Part shown: positions 8,353 through 14,333 of the stretch, in pieces | Layout of the letters: each line of letters opens with the position of its first letter | Numbering within the stretch: the stretch's first letter is position 1 | NCBI GenBank assembly: GCA_937892695.1 | Contig: CALBJK010000232.1 | Coordinates: 1 to 18,947 of the forward strand | Reading direction: 5' to 3' | Source: an uncultured Prevotella sp. | GTDB lineage: Bacteria > Bacteroidota > Bacteroidia > Bacteroidales > Bacteroidaceae | Length of the DNA: 18,947 bases | Notes under the pieces: generated by a model | Databases searched by the model: none | What the model was told of the DNA's origin: nothing | What the model saw: the letters and a program-made list of their open reading frames with translations, nothing else | Made by a program: the position numbers and the translations under genes

Positions 8353-9003
8353 CTACTTCTCATTAATCAGGCTGCGCATATAACTCTGCGACTGCATGAA
8401 GGCTTGGTTGACCGCACTTTCGAGCAGACGCTGGTTGTATCGTCCTCCGTAGTCGAAGCCCGACGCGCTGGCATACCATACTACCGGCAGGCTGCTGCTG
8501 TCCTTTGTCCCTGTCTGTCCGTTCTTCTCGTCCAGACCTACCATTTCTATAATGAGCGAATTGGTATCATACGAGTAGCTCACGGGGTAGGGGTAGTACC
8601 AACCTCCCCACCATGGTCCCCAGAAACCGTAATCCCACCATCCGCCGAAACCTCCGGTGGTAACGACTTGTGTGTTCTTGGCCACGTAGGTGAGCTGCAA
8701 TCCTAAGTCGGCTTCGTCTTTCTTGTTAGGGTCGGTTATGCGCTCGTATCCACGCTTGTCCATATTGGCTGCAACCTTGTCGACGATAGCCTTGGAGTTC
8801 TCGTCGTTCCAGTATGTAGCCTTGTGACCTCCTGCTTCGAGTATGCTGTCAGGAAGATAGTAGGTCTTCATCTTTGTCAGATCGACATCCTTGTCATGGT
8901 CGGTGTATACCGCCAGATTTGCATCCATCTTGTCGAAGTCGGGGTCTTGCTCGCATGATGTGAGCATGAGCACCGCTCCCAATAGAATCATTAGCTTTTT
9001 CAT
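8353..9003 (-). CDS. DUF4136 lipoprotein
   Basis: A lipoprotein of about 216 residues. The start at 9003 is preferred because it gives a compact lipoprotein signal (two lysines, a Leu/Met core, then LTSC), with lipidated Cys17. An ATG 15 nt upstream (9018) is also in frame and would add MTKRK. Following EQDPDFDKM, the mature part has the DUF4136 pattern: a parsed Tyr-Tyr strand (KMKTYYLPDS), a segment binding to a repeated pair of helices with ANMDKRGYERI, and a long Gly/Trp/Tyr-rich loop (GGFGGWWDYGFWGPWWGGWYY region, residues about 120-145) common in the family. Members are periplasmic or outer-membrane lipoproteins of unknown role. It is co-transcribed with the downstream beta-barrel gene. 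No convincing promoter was found in the 258 bp upstream. Confidence 0.85.
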   Translation of the reverse strand: MKKLMILLGAVLMLTSCEQDPDFDKMDANLAVYTDHDKDVDLTKMKTYYLPDSILEAGGHKATYWNDENSKAIVDKVAANMDKRGYERITDPNKKDEADLGLQLTYVAKNTQVVTTGGFGGWWDYGFWGPWWGGWYYPYPVSYSYDTNSLIIEMVGLDEKNGQTGTKDSSSLPVVWYASASGFDYGGRYNQRLLESAVNQAFMQSQSYMRSLINEK

Positions 9004-9261
9004 CTTTCTTTTTGTCATTTAAGTTTCCAACATACGGTTCCCGCAATCCGTCCGATTGTGCTGACATCATCAGACTTCTTGCATTGAAGAAACCATTTGC
9101 TTTTTCTGCGCACGCAGAGCTTCGTGCCCTTCAGTCTTCTTTTCGGTCTGTCGGACAGTCGGCATTCTGTTTTCTACAAAGACAATGCCATAGACGGTGT
9201 TTTCTTGTATGGCTTTTCATAGAAAATGTTTAAAAAATGAGTTTGTTAGCAGAATTTTACG

Positions 9262-9269
9262 TAAGTTTG
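9262..9269 (+). promoter_or_regulatory. -7 box immediately upstream of vsr
   Basis: TAAGTTTG matches TAnnTTTG. The nearest upstream TTTG (9242-9245) is 16 bp away, shorter than the consensus spacing. The ATG of vsr begins only 7 bp after the box, so a transcript would have almost no leader. Confidence 0.5.
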
Positions 9270-9276
9270 TAATTGT

Positions 9277-9783
9277 ATGGACAAACTTACACCCGAACAG
9301 CGTCACCGCTGTATGTCGGCAATTCATGGCAAGAACACCAAGCCCGAGATGATTGTACGTCGTTTCCTTTTCGGTCGTGGCTTTCGCTATCGGCTGAACG
9401 ACCCACGTCTGCCCGGCCATCCCGATCTGGTGTTGCGCAAGTACCGCACCGTGATTTTTGTCAACGGGTGTTTCTGGCACGGACATGAAGGGTGCCGCTA
9501 CTTCTCTCTGCCCAAGACCAACACCGACTTCTGGCTTAAGAAGATAGAACGCAACCGTCGGCGCGACGTGGCGGAGCAGCGTCAGCTCGCGTCTATGGGG
9601 TGGCACTGCATCACGGTGTGGGAGTGTCAGCTCAAGCCGTCCAAACGTCAGACTACGCTCGAATCGCTTGCCTTTACGCTCAACCACATATTTATATATG
9701 ACCGTTCGCGCCACTATGCCGAGCCTGAAGAGCAATCCGCAATGGCGGCCGAACCCGACGGCTTTCGCGGCGGCGGACAGTAG
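9277..9783 (+). CDS. vsr: Very short patch repair endonuclease (Vsr)
   Basis: Nicks DNA 5' of the T in T:G mismatches that arise by deamination of 5-methylcytosine, starting very short patch repair. The 168-residue product aligns well with E. coli Vsr: PGHPDLVL holds Asp50 (E. coli Asp51), NGCFWHGHEGC (63-73) holds Cys65, the intercalating Phe66-Trp67, His68, His70 and Cys73, and VWECQLKP holds the last zinc-ligand Cys. At the position of E. coli His64 there is Asn63. The body ends near residue 140, and the last 25 residues are Ala/Glu/Gly-rich and not conserved. Vsr genes normally sit beside a cytosine-5 methyltransferase gene; none is visible within 9 kb on either side. The gene is alone between the DUF4136 operon and a long non-coding stretch. 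Confidence 0.93.
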   Translation: MDKLTPEQRHRCMSAIHGKNTKPEMIVRRFLFGRGFRYRLNDPRLPGHPDLVLRKYRTVIFVNGCFWHGHEGCRYFSLPKTNTDFWLKKIERNRRRDVAEQRQLASMGWHCITVWECQLKPSKRQTTLESLAFTLNHIFIYDRSRHYAEPEEQSAMAAEPDGFRGGGQ

Positions 9784-10349
9784 GAAAGCGGATGTAGTGT
9801 GACAATTTGGAATAAAGGAAAATTAACAAAGTCGGTGTCTGATTTAACACGACTTCTAATGACAGAATAGCTCTTAACTCATACCATAATGGCTCCGAAA
9901 TGCTGTCGAAACACGAAAAACCGGCAACCGTTTTCTGAAATGCGGCATATCAGAATGCAAGAAGCATCGTTTCACAATGCAATATGCGGCATTTCAGAAC
10001 GAGGAAACGGTCGTTTCAGAAGCGAAAAAGGGCGGTTTTATAGCCATGTTCGGGTTGTTTTCTGTCTCTGTAAGACGTAAACTAATGATAGACAGTAGTT
10101 TATGATAATGCTCAATTTTCTCATATTTGCGTAATGATTATCGAACCGGTGACTTTTGCGGGAGTTATGACGGCTGTGTCTTAACAGTTCAGTGTGCCGA
10201 TTAGTTAATATTCGTTGGCAGTCCTTCATCTTGAAACCTCTTTTCTCATACGTAACATAATCGCGGTGCTGTCAATATAGTGGTGACACGGTTGTCAGCA
10301 TTTGGCATTAGGCTGTCACACATTTGACCGTCAGAAAACTGCCAGTCCG
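9784..10349. other. Intergenic stretch with short repeats, no supported gene
   Basis: About 570 bp between vsr and the FNR-like palindrome. Open frames here (up to 63 codons) have no recognisable product, and the largest one is built over the repeat patch. Besides the repeat patch there is a 7-bp inverted repeat, TAAACTA (10078-10084) with TAGTTTA (10096-10102), and a 6-bp one, GTGACA (10283-10288) with TGTCAC (10314-10319). The motif TGTCA/TGACA recurs several times between 10268 and 10320. Confidence 0.6.
9927..10019. repeat. Mosaic of short inverted and direct repeats
   Basis: TTCTGAAATGC-G-GCATAT (9933-9950) and ATATGC-G-GCATTTCAGAA (9982-9999) are inverted copies with a single mismatch over 18 nt, separated by 31 nt. 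ATGCGGCATATCAGAA (9940-9955) and ATGCGGCATTTCAGAA (9984-9999) are also direct copies differing at one base. To the right is GAAACG-GT-CGTTTC (10004-10017), a near-perfect palindrome whose CGTTTCAGAA end repeats the theme again. The layering suggests an intergenic repeat family or the remnant of a miniature element. Confidence 0.7.
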
Positions 10350-10363
10350 TTGATTTAAATCAA
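10350..10363. promoter_or_regulatory. FNR/CRP-type palindrome upstream of the small transcript
   Basis: TTGATTTAAATCAA is a perfect 14-bp palindrome and identical to the FNR-family consensus TTGAT-N4-ATCAA. Its centre lies about 82 bp upstream of the expected start of the 10.4-kb transcript, a spacing at which class I activators of this family can act. Whether this organism has a regulator with that specificity is not shown here. Confidence 0.45.
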
Positions 10364-10400
10364 TAAAATGGGTGTAAGAAATACATTTCTTGCAAAACTG

Positions 10401-10432
10401 TTTGCGCACACAGTAATTTAGCACTACCTTTG
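10401..10432 (+). promoter_or_regulatory. Perfect Bacteroidetes promoter of the small transcript
   Basis: TTTG (10401-10404), 20 bp, TACCTTTG (10425-10432): an exact match to both elements with optimal spacing. Together with the tRNA-Pro promoter it is the best promoter in the window. Start expected near 10438. Confidence 0.88.
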
Positions 10433-10481
10433 CATCGTCAAAAAACGATAAGGATAACAATAAAAAGAAAGGTTAAGAATT

Positions 10482-10565
10482 ATGGTTACATTATTAGTTA
10501 CAGCCGTTGTTGCAATCATGATTGCACAGGCAGTTAATTTGAGTCACAAGATTGATTTACGCTAA
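10482..10565 (+). CDS. Possible 27-residue single-span membrane peptide
   Basis: An ATG 44 nt after the expected transcript start opens a 27-codon frame ending in TAA. The product starts MVTLLVTAVVAIMIAQAV and ends in a short polar tail with His-Lys and a final Arg, so residues 2-18 would span the membrane once and the C-terminus would be basic. The leader before the ATG is A-rich (AATAAAAAGAAAGG), which is typical of well-translated genes in Bacteroidetes, where Shine-Dalgarno sites are weak. Two facts argue for coding: the hydrophobic run and the promoter placed to serve exactly this frame. Against it: the frame is short and overlaps a palindrome that could be RNA structure. No known family recognised. 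Confidence 0.5.
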   Translation: MVTLLVTAVVAIMIAQAVNLSHKIDLR

Positions 10566-10682
10566 GTAGACAATCTTCTACTCAGAAGCGATTCCGTTAA
10601 GCCAGCGAGCAATACCGCTCGTACAAAGTGGCTTGGCGAGAAATCGAATTTCATGAGAAGAAATTAAAATAAAATATAGCTG

Positions 10683-10715
10683 AAAGGGCGACTGAACAAC
10701 ATCAGCCGCCCTTTT
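10683..10715 (+). terminator. Terminator of the small transcript
   Basis: AAAGGGCG (10683-10690) pairs with CGCCCTTT (10707-10714). An inner CTGA/TCAG stem continues it beyond one A-C mismatch, with loop ACAACA. It ends in TTTT. It lies directly after the structured region and 150 bp before the tRNA gene. Confidence 0.88.
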
Positions 10716-10812
10716 CGCGTGTTACAGAATGTATGTTTCTGTTGAAATGTAATTCGGAGCTTAGTAACGTCAGCATCTTTATTGTTAAATAACAAAAAAA
10801 ACTCGGCTGTTG

Positions 10813-10844
10813 TTTGGAATTAAGGTCTAAAGTAAGTACCTTTG
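10813..10844 (+). promoter_or_regulatory. Promoter of the tRNA-Pro gene
   Basis: TTTG (10813-10816), 20 bp, TACCTTTG (10837-10844). It is identical in both boxes and in spacing to the promoter at 10401. Start expected near 10849, about 15 nt before the tRNA. Confidence 0.88.
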
Positions 10845-10863
10845 CACCGCTTTTCTAAAGCAG

Positions 10864-10937
10864 CGGGATGTAGCGCAGTTGGTTAGCGCACGCGTCTGGG
10901 GGGCGTGAGGTCGCAAGTTCGAGTCTTGTCATCCCGA
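10864..10937 (+). tRNA. tRNA-Pro (anticodon GGG)
   Basis: A complete 74-nt cloverleaf. Acceptor CGGGATG/CATCCCG with discriminator A, D-stem GCGC/GCGC around AGTTGGTTA, anticodon stem CGCGT/GCGTG, loop CTGGGGG with anticodon GGG, variable AGGTC, and T-arm GCAAG-TTCGAGT-CTTGT. The C1-G72 pair and A73 are typical of bacterial proline tRNAs. CCA is not encoded (the next bases are CTT). The gene stands alone behind its own promoter; no clear terminator follows. Confidence 0.95.
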
Positions 10938-11128
10938 CTTTTATTTACTTTTCCTTTAATTTCAGGTAAAAGCAAGTTCTACAACAACATCATTATAAAA
11001 CCAATATTGAACTTTACGACGCTTGTCCAAGAGCCTGTCTGCGGTCTGATGACATTTGTGCTGACGATAAACAACAATAAGTTTTAGTGAAGATATGTAA
11101 ATCCAGTCCAACTTTAATGATAAATTAT

Positions 11129-11136
11129 TAACTTTG
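11129..11136 (+). promoter_or_regulatory. -7 box of purB
   Basis: TAACTTTG matches TAnnTTTG and lies 23 bp before the ATG, giving a leader of about 20 nt. No TTTG at the -33 distance was found. Confidence 0.6.
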
Positions 11137-11159
11137 CAACAAATAATATTATTTTAGTT

Positions 11160-12506
11160 ATGGAACTTGACATGCTTACTGCCATTTCTCCTATAGATGG
11201 CAGATATAGAGGAAAAACAGAACATCTGGCAGATTATTTCTCAGAGTACGCGCTGATAAGATATCGTGTACGTGTGGAAGTGGAGTATTTCATTTCGCTT
11301 TGCGAGCTGCCTTTGCCCCAGCTGGCTTCTTTCGATCATTCACTGTTTGCAAAGTTGCGCTCTGTCTATAAAGATTTCAACGAGGCGAGCGCACAGAGAG
11401 TGAAGGACATCGAGAAGGTGACAAACCATGATGTCAAGGCTGTAGAATACTTTCTGAAAGAAGAGTTTGATAAGATAGGCGGGCTGGATGCCTATAAGGA
11501 ATTTATCCATTTCGGGCTTACCTCTCAGGATATCAACAATACGAGTGTGCCGCTGTCGATGAAAGAAGCTCTCGCCGAGGTGTATATACCCGTAGTGGAG
11601 GAACTTATAGCCCAGTTGCGTACTTACGCCGAAGAGTGGAAGAACGTGCCAATGCTCGCAAAAACCCACGGACAGCCCGCGTCGCCTACAAGGCTCGGTA
11701 AAGAGATAATGGTGTTTGTGTATCGTCTGGACGAGCAGCTGGCAGAGTTGCGCCACTGCAAACTTACGGTGAAGTTCGGAGGAGCAACCGGCAATTTCAA
11801 CGCCCATCACGTAGCCTATCCTCAATACGACTGGAAACAGTTTGCCAACAATTTCGCAAAGGAAAAACTGGGGCTTGAACGTGAACAGTGGACCACCCAG
11901 ATAAGCAACTACGACTGTCTCGGAGCTGTCTTCGATGCACTGCGACGCATCAACACCATCATCATCGACCTCGACCGCGATTTCTGGATGTACATCTCGA
12001 TGGAGTATTTCAAGCAGAAAATCAAGGCCGGTGAGGTAGGGTCGAGCGCCATGCCACATAAGGTCAATCCTATCGACTTCGAAAACAGCGAGGGCAACCT
12101 CGGCATAGCCAACGCCGTACTGCAGTTCCTTGCCCTGAAACTGCCCGTGAGCCGTCTGCAGCGCGATCTCACCGACTCTACTGTGCTGCGTAATGTAGGT
12201 GTGCCTCTTGGTCACGGACTGATTGCAATGCAAAGCACATTGAAGGGACTGCGCAAGCTCATTCTCAACGAAAAGAAGATTTCTGAAGACTTGGACAATA
12301 CGTGGGCTGTAGTAGCTGAAGCCATACAGACAATCCTGCGTCGCGAAGCTTACCCTCACCCTTACGAAGCGCTGAAGGCCCTCACACGCACCAATACAAA
12401 GATGACAGAGAAAACAATCCACGACTTCATACGCACGCTTGATGTGAGCGACAGCGTCAAGGCTGAACTGATGGCGATAACGCCTCACAACTATACAGGA
12501 ATTTGA
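11160..12506 (+). CDS. purB: Adenylosuccinate lyase
   Basis: Cleaves SAICAR and adenylosuccinate with release of fumarate, in de novo purine synthesis and the AMP branch; homotetramer in the cytoplasm. The 448-residue product has the superfamily signature GSSAMPHKVNPIDFENSEGN beginning at residue 294, with the catalytic loop serine at 295/296. It also has the catalytic His170 in KTHGQPASPTRLG and a conserved N-terminal AISPIDGRY. Length and signature are those of the E. coli-like branch (about 456 residues). The gene has its own promoter just upstream. The pseudouridine synthase gene follows after 136 bp with no terminator between, so read-through is possible. fhs at the other end of the window supplies one-carbon units to the same pathway, but the two are not linked in an operon. 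Confidence 0.97.
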   Translation: MELDMLTAISPIDGRYRGKTEHLADYFSEYALIRYRVRVEVEYFISLCELPLPQLASFDHSLFAKLRSVYKDFNEASAQRVKDIEKVTNHDVKAVEYFLKEEFDKIGGLDAYKEFIHFGLTSQDINNTSVPLSMKEALAEVYIPVVEELIAQLRTYAEEWKNVPMLAKTHGQPASPTRLGKEIMVFVYRLDEQLAELRHCKLTVKFGGATGNFNAHHVAYPQYDWKQFANNFAKEKLGLEREQWTTQISNYDCLGAVFDALRRINTIIIDLDRDFWMYISMEYFKQKIKAGEVGSSAMPHKVNPIDFENSEGNLGIANAVLQFLALKLPVSRLQRDLTDSTVLRNVGVPLGHGLIAMQSTLKGLRKLILNEKKISEDLDNTWAVVAEAIQTILRREAYPHPYEALKALTRTNTKMTEKTIHDFIRTLDVSDSVKAELMAITPHNYTGI

Positions 12507-12642
12507 CGGAGGAATCAATCTACGTCATACGGCTATTAAAACGAATAGGAAAGAAATACATTCAGTGTTTAATATAAGGTAAAACAGAATTACAGTTAAA
12601 TTTATTAACCAGAGCCGTGAGGCCGAAAGTAAAGTATTTATT

Positions 12643-14187
12643 ATGGATCCAGAATTAGAGAAGACTCAGGAACAATTACCAGAGCAAAGCTCGGGCAGTA
12701 GCAACTCAAGCAGTGAGGCCGGAGCACATCCTGCCGGAAATTATCAGAGAGAATACCGCAGCGTGACAGGCCGTCCGCAGCGTCCGCGCATCCATGCGCA
12801 GCGTGCTTACACGGCCGGAGGCAACACTTCGCGCCCAAGTGGCAGCAACGACGATGGGGGCTTCCGTCCTGAAGGTTTCGGTGCCGGTCTACAGCAGAGT
12901 GCAGGTGCCGGCGGCTATCATCCCCGTCAGCAGGGCGGCTACAACCGTGGCGGCTATCAGCAAGGCGGCTACGGCAACCGTCAGCAGGGCGGCTACAACC
13001 GTGGCGGCTATCAGCCGCGTCAGCAGCAGGGCGGCTACCGCCCGCGCTACAGCCAGCAGGGCGAAGGCCAGCAAGGCGGCTATCAGCCGCGCCAACAGGG
13101 TGGCTACGGCCGTGGCGGCTATCAACAGGGCGGTTATCAACAAGGCGGTTATCAGCCTCGTCAACAGCAGGGCGGTTATCGCCCAAGCTACAACCAGCCG
13201 CAAGGTGACGACCAGCAACAAGGCGGTTATCAGCCCCGTCAGCTGGGTGGCTACAACCGTGGCGGCTATCAGCAAGGCGGCTACGGCAACCGTCAGCAAG
13301 GTGGTTATCAGAAACACGGTTATGGCAACCGCCAGCAGGGCGGCTACAACCGTGGCGGCTATCAGCATGGCGGTTACGGAAAGCGTCAACACTCTGCCGA
13401 CTATGACCCCAACGCTAAGTATAGTCTGAAGAAACGCATCGAATATAAAGAAGACAATATCGATCCCAATGAACCGATACGTCTGAACAAATTCCTCGCC
13501 AATGCCGGAATATGCAGCCGCCGCGAGGCCGACGAGTTTATCGAGGCAGGAGTAGTGACCGTAAACGGTACACCTGTTACCGAACTCGGTACTAAGGTGA
13601 AGCGCACAGACGAAATCAAGTTCAAAGACCAGCCAGTAAACCTGGAAAAGAAGGTGTACATACTGCTCAACAAGCCAAAGGACTGTGTCACTACGAGCGA
13701 CGATCCGCAACAGCGCAAGACCGTAATGGACATCGTAAAGGGTGTTTGCCCAGAACGTATCTACCCAGTAGGACGACTCGACCGCAACACTACCGGCGTA
13801 CTCCTGCTTACAAACGACGGCGATCTGGCCAGCAAGCTGACCCATCCTAAGTATCTCAAGAAGAAAGTGTACCACGTCTTCCTCGACAAGAACGTTACAG
13901 CCCACGACCTGCAGCAGATTGCGGACGGAATAGAGTTGGAAGACGGAGAGGTCCATGCCGATGCAATCGAATATGCCAACGATACCGACAAGAGTCAGGT
14001 GGGCATAGAGATACACAGCGGCAAGAACCGCATCGTCCGCCGCATATTCGAGCATCTCGGATACAGAGTGGTCAAACTCGACCGCGTACAGTTTGCCGGA
14101 CTGACAAAGAAGAACCTGCGTCGTGGCGACTGGCGTTATCTGACCGAGAAGGAAGTGGAAATGCTTCGTATGGGAGCGTTCGAGTAA
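12643..14187 (+). CDS. RluB/RsuA-family pseudouridine synthase with GGY-repeat N-terminal extension
   Basis: Converts specific uridines in rRNA to pseudouridine; closest in outline to RluB (23S rRNA). The 514-residue product has three parts. Residues 1-89 are polar and acidic to basic, without clear structure. Residues 90-249 are a low-complexity block with 21 GGY triplets separated by units such as QQ, NR, QPRQQ and GNRQQ, rich in Gln, Arg, Gly and Tyr. From about 280 comes an S4 RNA-binding domain (IRLNKFLANAGICSRREADE), then the catalytic domain with GRLDRNTTG (377-385), where Asp380 is the nucleophile, and the closing motif GKNRIVRRIFEHLGY. Ordinary family members are 240-300 residues long, so the extension nearly doubles the protein. 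It is disordered and likely binds RNA or ribosomes. The extension is in frame with no stop, so it is part of the protein. Confidence 0.93.
   Translation: MDPELEKTQEQLPEQSSGSSNSSSEAGAHPAGNYQREYRSVTGRPQRPRIHAQRAYTAGGNTSRPSGSNDDGGFRPEGFGAGLQQSAGAGGYHPRQQGGYNRGGYQQGGYGNRQQGGYNRGGYQPRQQQGGYRPRYSQQGEGQQGGYQPRQQGGYGRGGYQQGGYQQGGYQPRQQQGGYRPSYNQPQGDDQQQGGYQPRQLGGYNRGGYQQGGYGNRQQGGYQKHGYGNRQQGGYNRGGYQHGGYGKRQHSADYDPNAKYSLKKRIEYKEDNIDPNEPIRLNKFLANAGICSRREADEFIEAGVVTVNGTPVTELGTKVKRTDEIKFKDQPVNLEKKVYILLNKPKDCVTTSDDPQQRKTVMDIVKGVCPERIYPVGRLDRNTTGVLLLTNDGDLASKLTHPKYLKKKVYHVFLDKNVTAHDLQQIADGIELEDGEVHADAIEYANDTDKSQVGIEIHSGKNRIVRRIFEHLGYRVVKLDRVQFAGLTKKNLRRGDWRYLTEKEVEMLRMGAFE
12910..13389 (+). repeat. Imperfect tandem repeats encoding GGY units
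   Basis: 480 bp of short, imperfect repeats within the pseudouridine synthase gene. The commonest unit encodes GGYNR-GGYQQ-GGYGNRQQ. The DNA text GGCGGCTACAACCGTGGCGG recurs nearly unchanged at about 12940, 12988 and 13338, with a close variant at 13247. Near-identity at synonymous sites points to recent duplication, so copy number probably varies between strains. Confidence 0.85.
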
Positions 14188-14242
14188 ATCAACAGTTTGT
14201 TTAATCAAATTCGAGGGTCGGATATTGAGGTATAACGGTCCG

Positions 14243-14305
14243 GCTGCAACGTCCGCAGCTCTTGCCTGCAGGCAGGAGGAAAGGAGCAGCGCGGATTTTT
14301 TCCTC
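14243..14305 (+). other. Structured leader upstream of asnS with overlapping hairpins
   Basis: Three inverted repeats lie in the 146-bp gap before asnS. A: GCTGC (14243-14247)/GCAGC (14255-14259). B: CTCTTGCC (14259-14266)/GGCAGGAG (14271-14278) around TGCA. C: GAGGAAA (14276-14282)/TTTCCTC (14299-14305). B shares bases with both A and C, so alternative folds are possible. No terminator T-run follows hairpin C. Confidence 0.4.
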
Positions 14306-14333
14306 GATTGGCGATTCTCCATTCAGTATAAAG

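Larger units (their letters stand above)
10438..10715 (+). ncRNA. Candidate structured RNA / small transcription unit
   Basis: Promoter and terminator define a transcript of about 275 nt. The 3' half folds into one long imperfect hairpin at 10576-10662. From outside in: TTCT/AGAA, CTC/GAG, GAA/TTC, CGATT (10589-10593)/AATCG (10642-10646), a 10-bp helix CGTTAAGCCA (10595-10604)/TGGCTTGGCG (10629-10638) with two G-U pairs, a 6-nt bulge ACAAAG, a 6-bp helix GCGAGC/GCTCGT, and loop AATACC. A 16-bp palindrome in the 5' half (10511-10526) can form a second small hairpin. The unit may be a non-coding RNA, for example 6S-like or a member of a Bacteroidales RNA motif, or an mRNA for the 27-residue peptide with a structured 3' UTR. 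I do not recognise the family. Confidence 0.6.

Noticed and set aside
9889..10080. A 63-codon frame downstream of vsr
   Set aside because: It is built over the inverted and direct repeats, has no promoter, and the residues follow from the repeats. Recorded as a repeat patch.
9784..10480. CRISPR array in the repeat-bearing stretch
   Set aside because: The repeats are short, partly inverted and irregularly spaced, with no repeat-spacer period and no cas genes nearby.
10438..10715. tmRNA, RNase P RNA or SRP RNA as identity of the small transcript
   Set aside because: There is no tRNA-like end with TTC and CCA for tmRNA, no RNase P core text, and no SRP GNAR-loop helix. A known family was not recognised.
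10782..10795. TTGTTA-AA-TAACAA followed by an A-run, as a terminator
   Set aside because: The stem is 6 bp, AU-only but for one pair, with a 2-nt loop, so it would not fold stably.
10905..11087. A 60-codon frame starting within the tRNA
   Set aside because: It begins inside the tRNA-Pro gene and has no known product.
11340..12518. A 392-codon open frame on the minus strand
   Set aside because: It lies wholly opposite purB, whose motifs and signature are complete on the plus strand.
12889..14322. A 477-codon open frame on the minus strand
   Set aside because: It is the shadow of the pseudouridine synthase gene. Its product is a run of Ala/Leu/Val made by reading the GGY repeats backwards and has no domain.
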